A stretch of 42,056 bases of DNA. Source: Myceligenerans salitolerans. Its GTDB lineage: Bacteria; Actinomycetota; Actinomycetes; Actinomycetales; Cellulomonadaceae. Below, piece after piece: positions 1 to 9,915 of this stretch (position 1 is its first letter; each line of letters begins with the position of its first letter). The translations under genes and the position numbers were made by a program. The stretch lies in NCBI RefSeq assembly GCF_017349295.1, contig NZ_JAFMPK010000022.1, positions 1-42,056 of the forward strand, in the 5' to 3' direction. A model generated the notes under the pieces. The model saw nothing but the letters and a program-made list of their open reading frames with translations. It did not search any database and was not told where the DNA came from.

Positions 1-201
1 GCGGGCGCGTCGCGTGACGGCGCCCGGGACCCGTTCGCCGACGCGCGCTCGGTCCTGGAGCCCGCAGCGCACGCGTTGTCGGTGTACGCCGGTCCGCCGT
101 GGCCGGTCGAGTCGTTCGCGCTGGTCGAGTCGCTGCCCGGCGAGGGCGCGCAGGGCGGGCCCCGGTACACGGTCATGGAGACGTTCGACCTGCGAGGCTG
201 A
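1..201 (+). CDS. C-terminal fragment of an unidentified protein
   Basis: The reading frame is open from the first base and stops with TGA at 199-201, giving the last 66 residues of a protein whose start lies outside the window. The fragment is rich in Ala, Gly and Pro and ends in METFDLRG. I recognise no domain. It lies about 300 bases upstream of pheS in the same direction; genes in this place in actinobacteria are often RNA methyltransferases, but nothing visible here supports that. The base composition fits the neighbouring coding DNA, and the real-gene call rests on that and on the open frame. Confidence 0.5.
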   Translation, partial: AGASRDGARDPFADARSVLEPAAHALSVYAGPPWPVESFALVESLPGEGAQGGPRYTVMETFDLRG

Positions 202-1600
<1,399 letters not shown>

Positions 1601-1601
1601 C

Positions 1602-4226
1602 GTGCCCCGCATCGTGAAGGACTGGCTCGCCGACCACGTCGAGCTGCCCGCCGACCTGACGGCCGAGCGACTCGCCGAAGCCCTGGTGAAGGTGGGCCTG
1701 GAGGAAGAGGAGATCCACCCCGCGGCCGTGACCGGGCCCCTGGTCGTCGGCAGGGTGCTGGAGCAGGTTCCCGAGCCGCAGAAGAACGGCAAGACGATCA
1801 ACTGGTGCCAGGTCGACGTCGGCCCGCACAACGAGGACGGCAAGCCTGCCGCCGACGGCGGTACGCCACGCGGCATCGTCTGCGGCGCGCACAACTTCGG
1901 CGTGGGCGACCTGGTCGTCGTCTCGCTGCCCGGCACCACGCTGCCGGGCGGCTTCGAGATCGCCGCGCGCAGGACGTACGGCCACGTGTCCGACGGGATG
2001 ATCTGCTCCCCGGCCGAGCTCGGCCTGGGCGGGGACGCCGGCGGCATCATCGTGCTGCCTCGCGACATGGGCTTCGCCGAGGAGGACCTGACCCCGGGCC
2101 AGGACGCCATCGCGCTGCTCGGCCTCGGCGAGGAGGTCCTGGAGATCAACGTGACGCCCGACCGCGGGTACGCGTTCAGCTACCGCGGGGTCGCCCGCGA
2201 GTACGCGCACTCCACCGGCGCGAAGTTCACCGACCGCGGCGCCCTGACGGGAGCGGAGCCGGCCGCGACCCCGGACGGTTTCGACGTGCGTCTCGAGGAC
2301 GGGAAGCCGATCGACGGAAGGGTCGGCTGCGACCGCTTCGTGACACGGATCGTGCGCGGGATCGATCCGGCGGCTCCGTCGCCCGAGTGGATGCGCAGCC
2401 GCCTGGAGAACTCCGGGATGCGGTCCATCTCGCTCGCCGTCGACGTCACGAACTACGTGATGCTCGACCTCGGGCAACCGCTGCACGCCTACGACCTCGC
2501 CCGTGTCGCCGCACCGCTCGTGGTACGCCGGTCGGCCCCCGGGGAGACGCTCACCACCCTCGACGACGTCGAGCGCACCCTGCATGCCGAGGACCTGCTC
2601 ATCACCGACTCACCGGACGGGTCGGCCGGCTCGCGCGTGCTGGGCCTGGCCGGCGTCATGGGCGGCGAGTCCACGGAGGTCAGCAGCGTGACCACCGACG
2701 TGCTCGTCGAGGCGGCGCACTTCGACCCGACCACGGTGGCCCGCACCGCGCGGCGCCACAAGATCCCGAGCGAGGCCGCCAAGAGGTTCGAGCGGGGTGT
2801 CGACCCGCTGCTCCCCGCCGTCGCCGCCCAGCGCGTCGTCGAGCTGCTGGTCGAGCACGGCGGAGGTACCGCGGACCCGGCGGTGGGTGACGTCGGTGAA
2901 CCCGTCGCGACGGCCACTCGGGGCCCGATCATGCTCAAGGCCACCGAGCCGACACGGCTGTCGGGCGTGGAGTACACACCCGAGCAGGTGCGCTCGACCC
3001 TCGAGGACGTCGGATGCGTCGTGACCGAGGCCCGGTCGGATGCCTCGCGACCCGAGTCCGGGCCGGTCGAGACCTTCGCCGTCACGCCGCCGTCGTGGCG
3101 TCCCGACCTCAGCGAACCGGCGGACCTGGTCGAGGAGGTCGTGCGCATCCAGGGGTACGACCAGATCCCGTCCGTGCTGCCGAAGGCACCGGGCGGCCGT
3201 GGCCTGACCGAGGAGCAGCGCACCCGCCGCTCCGTTGCGCGTGCCCTGGCCGAGGCCGGCTTCGTGGAGGTGCTCAGCTATCCGTTCGTCGGTGCGAGCG
3301 ACTACGACGCGCTCGGCCTGCCCGCCGACGACGCCCGTCGTCGCTCGGTGCGCCTCGCCAACCCGCTCGCCGAGGATCGTCCCTACATGCGGACCAACCT
3401 TCTGGTCACGCTTCTGGAGACGGTGCGGCGCAACGTCTCCCGGGGCCTGTCGGACCTCGCGGTGTTCGAGACCGGCCTCGTGACGCGTCCGGCGCCGGAC
3501 GCGCCCACCGCCCCCGCGCTGCCGGGCGGCACGCGCCCGTCCGACGCCGAGCTGGAGGCGCTCGCCGCCGCGACGCCCGACCAGCCACGCCGGATCGCGG
3601 GCGTCCTGACGGGTCGGCGGGTCACCGCGGGCTGGTGGGGCAAGGGTCGCGCCGCCGACTGGGCCGACGCGGTCGACGCGGCACGCCTGGTGGCCCGCCG
3701 CGCGGGTGTCGAGGTGACCGTCGCGGCGGATCCCACGCACCTGCCGTGGCACCCGGGGCGCTGCGCGAAGCTCGAGGCCACCGACGCCGCGGGCCGAACC
3801 CGCCTCATCGGGCACGCCGGTGAGCTGCACCCCAAGGTGGTCGATGCGCTCGGCCTGCCGGCCCGGGCCTGCGCCTTCGAGGTCAGCCTCACGGATCTCG
3901 TCACCGTGGCCTCGGGCGAGCCGGTGGCCGCCTCGCCGGTCTCCGCGTTCCCGGCGGCGAAGGAGGATCTCGCGTTCGTGGTCGACGCCGCACTGCCGGC
4001 CGCCACGCTCCGCGAGGCGATCGTCTCCGGCGGTGGCGACCTGCTGGAGGACGTGAGCCTCTTCGACATCTTCACCGGCGAGCAGATCGGTGAGGGCCGT
4101 AAGTCCCTTGCCTATGCGGTACGGCTGCGTGCGGCCGACCGCACCCTCTCGGCCGACGAGGTCCGGGCGGCGCGCGAGGCGATCGTCGCGGCGGCGGAGC
4201 GGATCGGGGCGGTGCTCCGTGCCTGA
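1602..4226 (+). CDS. pheT: Phenylalanine-tRNA ligase beta subunit
   Basis: PheT is the 874-residue beta subunit that pairs with PheS. In order, the protein shows an N-terminal half with an EMAP/tRNA-binding-like domain (about 40-160), a B3/B4 editing domain (about 210-400, including GMRSISLAVDVTNYVM), a B5 domain (RLSGVEYTPEQVRSTLEDVG), a class II-like core (GFVEVLSYPFVG), and a C-terminal FDX-ACB anticodon-binding domain (FPAAKEDLAFVVD). The GTG start at 1602 follows the pheS stop by one base. The longer open frame reaching back into pheS is an artefact of high GC. The end overlaps the next gene by 8 bases. Confidence 0.97.
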   Translation: MPRIVKDWLADHVELPADLTAERLAEALVKVGLEEEEIHPAAVTGPLVVGRVLEQVPEPQKNGKTINWCQVDVGPHNEDGKPAADGGTPRGIVCGAHNFGVGDLVVVSLPGTTLPGGFEIAARRTYGHVSDGMICSPAELGLGGDAGGIIVLPRDMGFAEEDLTPGQDAIALLGLGEEVLEINVTPDRGYAFSYRGVAREYAHSTGAKFTDRGALTGAEPAATPDGFDVRLEDGKPIDGRVGCDRFVTRIVRGIDPAAPSPEWMRSRLENSGMRSISLAVDVTNYVMLDLGQPLHAYDLARVAAPLVVRRSAPGETLTTLDDVERTLHAEDLLITDSPDGSAGSRVLGLAGVMGGESTEVSSVTTDVLVEAAHFDPTTVARTARRHKIPSEAAKRFERGVDPLLPAVAAQRVVELLVEHGGGTADPAVGDVGEPVATATRGPIMLKATEPTRLSGVEYTPEQVRSTLEDVGCVVTEARSDASRPESGPVETFAVTPPSWRPDLSEPADLVEEVVRIQGYDQIPSVLPKAPGGRGLTEEQRTRRSVARALAEAGFVEVLSYPFVGASDYDALGLPADDARRRSVRLANPLAEDRPYMRTNLLVTLLETVRRNVSRGLSDLAVFETGLVTRPAPDAPTAPALPGGTRPSDAELEALAAATPDQPRRIAGVLTGRRVTAGWWGKGRAADWADAVDAARLVARRAGVEVTVAADPTHLPWHPGRCAKLEATDAAGRTRLIGHAGELHPKVVDALGLPARACAFEVSLTDLVTVASGEPVAASPVSAFPAAKEDLAFVVDAALPAATLREAIVSGGGDLLEDVSLFDIFTGEQIGEGRKSLAYAVRLRAADRTLSADEVRAAREAIVAAAERIGAVLRA

Positions 4227-5079
4227 CGTCGTCCCACCCGCCCGGACCGCACTCGTCACCGGCGCGTCACGAGGCATCGGTCGTGAGATCGCCCTCGGCC
4301 TGGCGCGCGCCGGGATCGACGTCGCCCTGCTCGCGCGTGACGAGGGGCGCCTGGCCGAGGTAGCGGACCGGGTCCGTGCCCTCGGCCGAACCGCGGTGGT
4401 GCTTCCCGCCGACGTCACGGCGGAGGCCGAGGTCCGCGACGCCGTCGAACGAGCCGAGCGACCGGACACCGGGCTCGGCTCCGTCGACCTGCTCGTGAAC
4501 AACGCCGGCAGGCTCGAACCCGAGGCGCCCCTCTGGGAGGCGGACCCCGGCGACTGGTGGGCCACCGTCGAGGCCAACGTACGCGGCGTCTTCCTGCTCA
4601 ACCGCTACGTCGTGCCCGGCATGCTGGCACGGGGCGGCGGACGGGTCGTCGACCTCGCATCCGGGGCCAGCACGCACGAAGGGCCGTTCGGCCACTCGGC
4701 GTACAACGTCAGCAAGACCGCGCTGGTCCGGATGGGCGCGGCGCTGCACGCCGAGGGTCACGACCGCGGGTTGCGGGTCTTCGAACTCGCTCCCGGCGTC
4801 GTCAAGACCGCCATGTCGACGGCCATGACCATCCACGCGGACCGCACCGACTGGACCCCGCCCGAGCGCGTCACCGCACTGGTGAACGCGATCGCGGCCG
4901 GGGAGCTGGATCCCTGCTCGGGCTGGCTCCTCCGCGCCACCCACGACACGCCCGAGTCGCTCCGGGCGCTCGCCGCCGCGGCGGAGGACGGGCCCGCACC
5001 GGCCACCGCACGCCGCCGGCTACGCGTCCTGCCCGCGGGACCGGAGGACCCGCTCGGCGAGCTCCTCACGGGCCGGTGA
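4219..5079 (+). CDS. SDR family NAD(P)-dependent oxidoreductase
   Basis: This is a 286-residue classical short-chain dehydrogenase/reductase. It has the cofactor glycine motif TGASRGIG (14-21), NNAG (94-97) and the catalytic Ser148, Tyr162 and Lys166 (YNVSK). After residue 190 the sequence departs from typical family members, and the substrate cannot be read from sequence. The chosen GTG start at 4219 lies inside the last codons of pheT, so translation is probably coupled to it. The functional link to phenylalanyl-tRNA synthesis is not obvious; shared expression may be a matter of position only. Confidence 0.9.
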   Translation: MPDVVPPARTALVTGASRGIGREIALGLARAGIDVALLARDEGRLAEVADRVRALGRTAVVLPADVTAEAEVRDAVERAERPDTGLGSVDLLVNNAGRLEPEAPLWEADPGDWWATVEANVRGVFLLNRYVVPGMLARGGGRVVDLASGASTHEGPFGHSAYNVSKTALVRMGAALHAEGHDRGLRVFELAPGVVKTAMSTAMTIHADRTDWTPPERVTALVNAIAAGELDPCSGWLLRATHDTPESLRALAAAAEDGPAPATARRRLRVLPAGPEDPLGELLTGR

Positions 5080-5109
5080 CCGCAGAGGCGTTCACCGCCG
5101 ACACACGAA

Positions 5110-5144
5110 GCGGTGCTCGCGCCCGCATGGGCTGCGAGCACCGC
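5110..5144. terminator. Bidirectional hairpin terminator
   Basis: A perfect 11-bp stem, GCGGTGCTCGC (5110-5120) with GCGAGCACCGC (5134-5144), encloses a loop that itself can pair GCCC with GGGC. It lies in the 70-base gap between two convergent genes, the SDR (+) and the SRPBCC gene (-). There is no T-run, as is usual in actinobacterial hairpin terminators. Confidence 0.75.
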
Positions 5145-5149
5145 CGGGC

Positions 5150-5584
5150 TCAGGGCGTGCCGGACTCGGCGCGGACCCTGAGGCCGGCGAGCTCCGTGTC
5201 GACCAGCACCCGCGTGCGCTTCCTGGTGAGGGCGCCGAGCAGGCCGGCCAGCGGACCGACCTGGGTGATCGTCAGGATGACCTGGCTCCGACCACCGTCG
5301 GCGCCCTCGACGACGTGCTCCGCCTGGGTGCGCACGCCGGGCACCGCGCTGGTCCAGGCGAACATCCGCGGCGGATCCCAGTCGTCGATCGTCCAGACGG
5401 CGAGCGGCAGACCCGGCTGCTCGATGCGCACGGCGGTGCCGACGTCCGGAGGGTTCGGGCCGTCGACGATCCGGACCGAGGTCATGGATCCCGTCCAGCG
5501 GGGCATGCCCTCGACGTCGGACAGCACCCGCCAGACGGTGTCCGGCGTGGCGGCGACCTCCGTGGAGGCCGAATAGCGGGGCAT
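5150..5584 (-). CDS. SRPBCC / polyketide cyclase-like protein
   Basis: The 144-residue product starts MPRYSASTEVAATPDTVW and has the START-like SRPBCC layout: a first strand, then TVWRVLSDVEGMPRWTGSM typical of this fold's helix-and-loop opening, then alternating strands and a C-terminal amphipathic helix. Proteins of this fold bind hydrophobic ligands in a cavity, and no catalytic residues can be named. The start at 5584 was preferred because it overlaps the stop of the upstream oxidoreductase by one base (TGATG), which indicates one operon. The SRPBCC protein might handle a substrate or product of that oxidoreductase, but this is inference. Confidence 0.82.
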   Translation of the reverse strand: MPRYSASTEVAATPDTVWRVLSDVEGMPRWTGSMTSVRIVDGPNPPDVGTAVRIEQPGLPLAVWTIDDWDPPRMFAWTSAVPGVRTQAEHVVEGADGGRSQVILTITQVGPLAGLLGALTRKRTRVLVDTELAGLRVRAESGTP

Positions 5585-6369
5585 CAGACGGCGGCCCGGG
5601 CGTCGCGCCAGTCGATCCACCGCTTGACCGTGGAAAGGTCGTAGTCGGGGCCGCTCGTGCCGATGGTGAGCAGTGTGGCGCCCGCCGCGATGAGGGCGTC
5701 GCCCGTCTCGGCGGGGTCGCCGTCGACCGCGACGGATCGTTCGACGAGCTTCGACGTGTCACGCCCGACGGCCGTCCCGTGCTCGTCCAAGATCGCCGAC
5801 TTGCGGGTCAGGACATCGACGTTCCCGAAGCTGTGCCAGATGTCGGCGTACTCGGCGACGACACGCAGCGTCTTCCGCTCGCCGCCGCCGCCGATCATGA
5901 TCGGGATGTCGCGCGTGGGCGCGGGGTTCCCCGCCGCGAGCCGGCGGGTGATGCGTGGCATCGCCGCGGCGAGGTCGGCGATGCGGGATCCCGCGGTGCC
6001 GAACTCGTAGCCGAACCGGTCGTAGTCGCGCTCGAACCAGCCGGCGCCGATACCCAGGACCAGGCGGCCGCCCGAGATGTGGTCGACGGTGCGCGCCATG
6101 TCCGCCAGCAGGTCGGGGTTGCGGTAGGAGTTGCACGTGACGAGAGCGCCGAGCTCGACGCGTTCCGTCTGTTCCGCCCAGGCGCCGAGCATGGTCCAGC
6201 ACTCGAAGTGCTTGCCGTCGGGATCGCCGTAGAGCGGGTAGAAGTGGTCCCAGTTGAAGACGACGTCGACACCCATGTCCTCGGCGCGCAGGACGGCGTC
6301 GCGGATCTGTCGGTACTCGGCGTGCTGCGGCTGGATCTGGACTCCGATACGGACGGGTCGCTCAGTCAT
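5584..6369 (-). CDS. LLM class F420-dependent oxidoreductase
   Basis: The product is a 261-residue luciferase-like monooxygenase-fold protein. It shows the family features RIGVQIQPQHAEY at the start, VFNWDHFYPLYGD, LGALVTCNSYRNPDLLADMARTVD and GGRLVLGIGAGW, the last being the hallmark of F420/flavin-dependent members. A second signature, IPIMIGGGGERKTLRV, follows. Such enzymes use the deazaflavin F420, which actinobacteria make; the substrate is unknown. The ATG at 6369 is the natural start, since the open frame upstream overlaps the tam gene. It is translated together with the SRPBCC gene that follows. Confidence 0.9.
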   Translation of the reverse strand: MTERPVRIGVQIQPQHAEYRQIRDAVLRAEDMGVDVVFNWDHFYPLYGDPDGKHFECWTMLGAWAEQTERVELGALVTCNSYRNPDLLADMARTVDHISGGRLVLGIGAGWFERDYDRFGYEFGTAGSRIADLAAAMPRITRRLAAGNPAPTRDIPIMIGGGGERKTLRVVAEYADIWHSFGNVDVLTRKSAILDEHGTAVGRDTSKLVERSVAVDGDPAETGDALIAAGATLLTIGTSGPDYDLSTVKRWIDWRDARAAV

Positions 6370-6401
6370 GTCCGTCAGCCTAGGCAGCGGCGGACGCGCT
6401 G

Positions 6402-7283
6402 TCAGGTGCAATCGTCGCGAGTGGTCGTGCTGCCGGGTGCGGCGGACGTCCCGGCGGCGCCGGCTGTCCCCGTTGCTGTCGCACCGTTTCGGGCGGCGAC
6501 GACGAACACGCGCCGGAACAGCAGCGGTGTCCCGTACGGACGAGCGGGATAGGCCGCACGCAGCGCCGCACCGTAGTCCTCCTCGAAGCGTTCCCGTAGC
6601 GCGGGGTCCACGTCCTGCAGCGCGTGGAGCGTCGGCTGGGCGCCCGTGGCGCTGATCCAGCGCAGCACCGGATCGGGCCCGTGGAGGACGTGGGTGTAGG
6701 TCGTCTCCCAGGCGTCGAGCGTCCAGTCCGGATGCGCGAGCAGGTCGAGGTAGCCGGCGGGGTCGTCGGTCGCGCGCCGGGCTACCGGCCCGCCGAGCGC
6801 GGAGGCGTACGGCTCTCGCGCTGCGACCTCGCGCAGCAGCAGGTGCGACGGCGCGTCGTGGTTTCCCGGCACCTGGAACGCGAAGACCTGGCGCGCGGTG
6901 TCGCGCAGCGCGGTCAGAAGAGTCCGGTGCCGTGGTACCCACTGCAGTGCCGCGTTGCTCACCACGACGTCGGCCTCCGTCACCTCCAGGTGCCCGGCCG
7001 CGTAGTCGCCGATGTCACCCTCGAGGTAGGTGGTGCCGGGGTCGTGGTCCCGTGCCTTGCCGATCATCGCGGGCGAGGAGTCGATGCCGGTCACGGTGGC
7101 CTCGGGCCAGAGGGACCGCAGCACACCGGTCAGGTGCCCCGGCCCGCACCCCAGGTCGACGATGTCGTCGGGCACCGCGTCGAGAGCCACCAGCCGTTCT
7201 GCGACGCGGGCGGTCAGCTCCCGGAAGGAGCGCGACCGCTCGTCGGTGAACTGCAGATACCGGGTGGGGGACCAGTCGGCCAT
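6402..7283 (-). CDS. tam: Trans-aconitate 2-methyltransferase
   Basis: Tam methylates trans-aconitate with S-adenosylmethionine, removing an inhibitor that forms from cis-aconitate of the citric acid cycle. The 293-residue protein matches the E. coli enzyme pattern closely. It starts MADWSPTRYLQFTDERSR, has the SAM-binding motif DLGCGPGHLT (about 44-53) followed by VTGIDSSPAMIGKARD, then SNAALQWVPRH, and a C-terminal LFRRVFVVAAR. The last 20 or so residues are a low-complexity Ala/Gly/Thr tail beyond the usual end. A spaced AAAGG lies before the ATG. The gene lies 35 bases downstream of the response regulator in the same direction and may be partly read through from it. Confidence 0.93.
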   Translation of the reverse strand: MADWSPTRYLQFTDERSRSFRELTARVAERLVALDAVPDDIVDLGCGPGHLTGVLRSLWPEATVTGIDSSPAMIGKARDHDPGTTYLEGDIGDYAAGHLEVTEADVVVSNAALQWVPRHRTLLTALRDTARQVFAFQVPGNHDAPSHLLLREVAAREPYASALGGPVARRATDDPAGYLDLLAHPDWTLDAWETTYTHVLHGPDPVLRWISATGAQPTLHALQDVDPALRERFEEDYGAALRAAYPARPYGTPLLFRRVFVVAARNGATATGTAGAAGTSAAPGSTTTRDDCT

Positions 7284-7308
7284 GACACACCTTTCGCTTG
7301 ATATCGAC

Positions 7309-7326
7309 TATCTTGACATCAAGATA
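7309..7326. promoter_or_regulatory. MarR-type palindromic operator before tam
   Basis: An 8-bp-arm palindrome TATCTTGA-CA-TCAAGATA lies 26 bases upstream of the tam ATG and overlaps the stop codon of the response regulator gene. It stands out as AT-rich in a GC-rich region. A nearby extra half-site CTTGATATC (7297-7305) extends the motif toward tam. The form TATCTTGA(N2)TCAAGATA is typical of MarR-family binding sites in actinobacteria. No MarR gene is in the window. Confidence 0.6.
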
Positions 7327-7969
7327 TACCGTGCTCGTAGGCCCACCGCGCCACCTCGACGCGATTGCGCGTGCCCGTCTTCGTCATGATCGCCGCCAGG
7401 TGCGTCTTGACGGTGCTGAGCCCGAGGTGCAGGTCGTCGCAGATCTCGTTGTTGGTCCTGCCTTCGGCGACGAGGTGCAGCACCGACAGTTCCCGGCTCG
7501 TGAGGCGCACCGCGGGCCGGTGCGGCGACCGGTCGGGCGCGGCCCGGGCGAAGTGCGCGAGCAGCCGCACGGTGACCGCCGGGTCGATCAGCGCGTCGCC
7601 TTCCGCCGCGGCGTGCACCGCCTGCGAGAGCAGGGCGGGGCCGCTGTCCTTGAGCAGGAATCCGCGCGCGCCGGCGCGCAGGGCGGCATGGACGTTCTCG
7701 TCCAGGTCGAAGGTCGTGATCACCACGACCGCCATGGGGTCGGGCACGTCGGGCCCGGCGAGCTGCCTGGTGGCCGCGACGCCGTCGAGCACGGGCATGC
7801 GGATGTCGAGCAGGCAGACGTCCGGGGCCAGGCGGCGAGCCTCGCTCACCGCCCGCGCGCCGTCCGCCACGTCCGCGACGACCTCGATGCCCGGCTGTGC
7901 GTCGAGGATCGTGCAGAGGCCGGTACGGACGATCTCCTGATCGTCGGCCACCAGCACGCCGATCGTCAC
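7319..7969 (-). CDS. NarL/FixJ-type two-component response regulator
   Basis: The 216-residue protein has an N-terminal receiver domain with the acidic pair D9-D10, phosphoacceptor Asp55 (CLLDIRMP), the switch Thr in VVVITTFD and the conserved Lys in GFLLKDS. A C-terminal LuxR-type helix-turn-helix follows (LTSRELSVLHLVAEGRTNNE, then STVKTHLAAIMTK). It is a DNA-binding transcription factor activated by the histidine kinase encoded immediately upstream. The GTG start at 7969 overlaps the kinase stop (GTGA). Targets are unknown; autoregulation through the inverted repeat at 9916-9961 is possible but not shown. Confidence 0.93.
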   Translation of the reverse strand: MTIGVLVADDQEIVRTGLCTILDAQPGIEVVADVADGARAVSEARRLAPDVCLLDIRMPVLDGVAATRQLAGPDVPDPMAVVVITTFDLDENVHAALRAGARGFLLKDSGPALLSQAVHAAAEGDALIDPAVTVRLLAHFARAAPDRSPHRPAVRLTSRELSVLHLVAEGRTNNEICDDLHLGLSTVKTHLAAIMTKTGTRNRVEVARWAYEHGIS

Positions 7970-9198
7970 CGGACCTCCTGGCCGCGGCGCTCGTGGCGGG
8001 TCGTCGGGAGAGGCAGCACCACGTGCACGGTCCAGCCGCCGCCGTCGTCGGGGCCGGCCTCGAACGTCCCACTGAGGGCGCGAGCCCGTTCGTTCATCCC
8101 GGTCAGGCCGAATCCGGTCTCCGGCGAGCGCTCGTGGCCCGGACCGGGCCGGAGGTGCGGTGCGAGAGCACCGTCGTCGCGGACGAGCAGGTGCAGGGCA
8201 CCGTCGCGGCGGTCCAGGGAGACGGTGATGCCGCTGGCTCCGCGTGCGTGCCGGCGGGCGTTCGCGACGGCTTCCTGGGCGATGCGCACCACGGCCGTGC
8301 TGGTGGCCGCGGGAAGCGGTTCGACGTCGTCGGCCACGGCCAGGGTCACCGGCGGCGGACCTGGATCCGTCAGGTCCTGGAGCAGGTCCAGGCCGCGTGT
8401 CAGTTCCCGGGGGGTCTCGCTGCGGAGGACACCGACCAGGGCCCGCATCTCGACGAGGGCCCGGCGTGCCTCGGCCTCGACGAGCCGGAGCGCCTCGACC
8501 GCGGCCGCCGGCCCATCGGGGTCCGCGGTCGCGCTGACCTGCCCGGCCTGCGCACGCACGGCCACCGCGGACAGGTGGTGGGCGACGGTGTCGTGCAGGT
8601 CGCGCGCCACCGCCTCACGTTCGCGCGCCCGGACACGGTCGAGCTTACGCGAGCGGGCCAGCGATCGCTGGCGCACCACCTCACCGACGAGCGCGACGAG
8701 AACCACCACGGTGGCGCCTCCGATCGCGTCGTCGAGGCCTCCGACGCCGGCGACGACGGAGAGCGCGACGCCGGCGGCGATCAGGGGAGAGCCCGCGAGG
8801 ATCGCGCCGCCCGAGCCCCAGCGGAAGAGCGCGTACGGCGCGAGGACCCCGACCACCGCGGCGTACATCGCGGTGGAGCCGTGACCCGCCACGATGTCGG
8901 CGAGGTCGTGCGCCGCGCCGATGCCGGACGTCCACGCGACGACGGCGAGGGGATGCACGCGCCGCCAGGGCAGCGCGGCGATCGCGACCAGAGCCGCCAG
9001 CGCCGAAGGCACCGGCCACGCGAGGTCCTGCCGCACCGTGGCCTCCACGACGGCGACGGCTGCGGCGACACCGACGACGATCCAGTCGCGTCGCGTGGGC
9101 GGCGTGGCTCCCGGTGCCGCGGGTCGCCGGAGCGCGGCGCCGAACGGACGCCGGAGCGCCTGTCCGTCCGCGGTCCGCACACGGCTGATGGTAGTCAT
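7966..9198 (-). CDS. Sensor histidine kinase, HisKA_3 type
   Basis: The 410-residue protein has a short cytoplasmic N-terminus, a hydrophobic sensor region of about four to five membrane segments (roughly 38-175), a HisKA_3 dimerisation domain with the phosphoacceptor His202 in AVARDLHDTVAHHLS, and a C-terminal HATPase with RIAQEAVANARRHA (N box) and GFGLTGMNERA (G box). It has no extracellular sensor domain of any size, so it likely senses something in or at the membrane. The ATG at 9198 overlaps the stop of the DUF2306 gene by 4 bases (ATGA), and its own stop overlaps the response regulator start. Confidence 0.92.
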   Translation of the reverse strand: MTTISRVRTADGQALRRPFGAALRRPAAPGATPPTRRDWIVVGVAAAVAVVEATVRQDLAWPVPSALAALVAIAALPWRRVHPLAVVAWTSGIGAAHDLADIVAGHGSTAMYAAVVGVLAPYALFRWGSGGAILAGSPLIAAGVALSVVAGVGGLDDAIGGATVVVLVALVGEVVRQRSLARSRKLDRVRAREREAVARDLHDTVAHHLSAVAVRAQAGQVSATADPDGPAAAVEALRLVEAEARRALVEMRALVGVLRSETPRELTRGLDLLQDLTDPGPPPVTLAVADDVEPLPAATSTAVVRIAQEAVANARRHARGASGITVSLDRRDGALHLLVRDDGALAPHLRPGPGHERSPETGFGLTGMNERARALSGTFEAGPDDGGGWTVHVVLPLPTTRHERRGQEVR

Positions 9199-9884
9199 CG
9201 CGCGATCCGTCCGCGGCGACGGCGGCGGTGCACGAGCCATTCGGCGACCAGGGCGTTGATCACCCAGGCGAGCGTCATCCCGGCCGTGTTGACCACGATG
9301 GTCGTGGGGTCGTCGGGGCGAGGGCGTGCGACGGCGAGCCAGGGGCCGAGCAGCAGCGCCTGCGTCCCGGCGCCCATCGCCACGGCGTAGGCCCGGGTCA
9401 TCCAGGCGCCGTGTGCGACGTAGTCGTGTCGCAGCAGCGCGCGGACTGCCAGGATCAGCCCGGCCACCATGACGGTGCCGACCACGTAGCGGACGCCGTT
9501 GACCACCGCGGTGTCCTTGGCGCGCAGGTCGTAGAACGCCGTCATCCACAGGCCGGACAAGGCCGTCGCCAGGCCCGCCGGGATCAGGACGGTACCGGCG
9601 GCGCGGTGCCAGCCGTTGCGCCGGCTCCGGAAACCGGGTGAGAACTGCAGTGCTCCCAGCAGGGAGTAGATCGTGACCGAGACGATGTGGACGAGGACGG
9701 GCACCGGGGCCTCGACGAACCGGGCGTTCTCCTCCGTGACGGCCGGGCCCCCCGCCAGTTCGGCCAGGCGCGAGGCGCCGCCCAGGGCGGGGACGAGGGA
9801 CAGCAGCACCAGGCCGCTCGGGATGAGCCAGTCGGCGGGACGGGACCGGCGACGCACGGCCGGACGGGTGATCGTGGGGGACAT
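9195..9884 (-). CDS. DUF2306-type membrane protein
   Basis: The 229-residue integral membrane protein has about six to seven hydrophobic segments. Features of the DUF2306 family are visible: HIVSVTIYSLLGALQFSPGFR and GWHRAAGTVLIPAGLATALSGLWMT in the middle, and GAWMTRAYAVAMGAGTQ later, with conserved His and Arg residues at membrane edges. The function of this family is unknown. It leads a tightly packed operon with the histidine kinase and response regulator, so it may be a signal input or accessory protein of that system. The ATG at 9884 was preferred to an upstream in-frame start because the upstream residues would be encoded by the inverted repeat at 9916-9961. Confidence 0.8.
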   Translation of the reverse strand: MSPTITRPAVRRRSRPADWLIPSGLVLLSLVPALGGASRLAELAGGPAVTEENARFVEAPVPVLVHIVSVTIYSLLGALQFSPGFRSRRNGWHRAAGTVLIPAGLATALSGLWMTAFYDLRAKDTAVVNGVRYVVGTVMVAGLILAVRALLRHDYVAHGAWMTRAYAVAMGAGTQALLLGPWLAVARPRPDDPTTIVVNTAGMTLAWVINALVAEWLVHRRRRRGRIAR

Positions 9885-9915
9885 GCCCTGAGTCTTGGTC
9901 GCCGGGGTCCGGGCC

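Noticed and set aside
2610-4601. Long minus-strand open frames across pheT and other + strand genes, some above 400 codons
   Set aside because: At this GC content the antisense frame of a real gene often stays open. The translations are Arg/Ala/Gly/Pro-rich without domains, while the opposite strand encodes recognised proteins.
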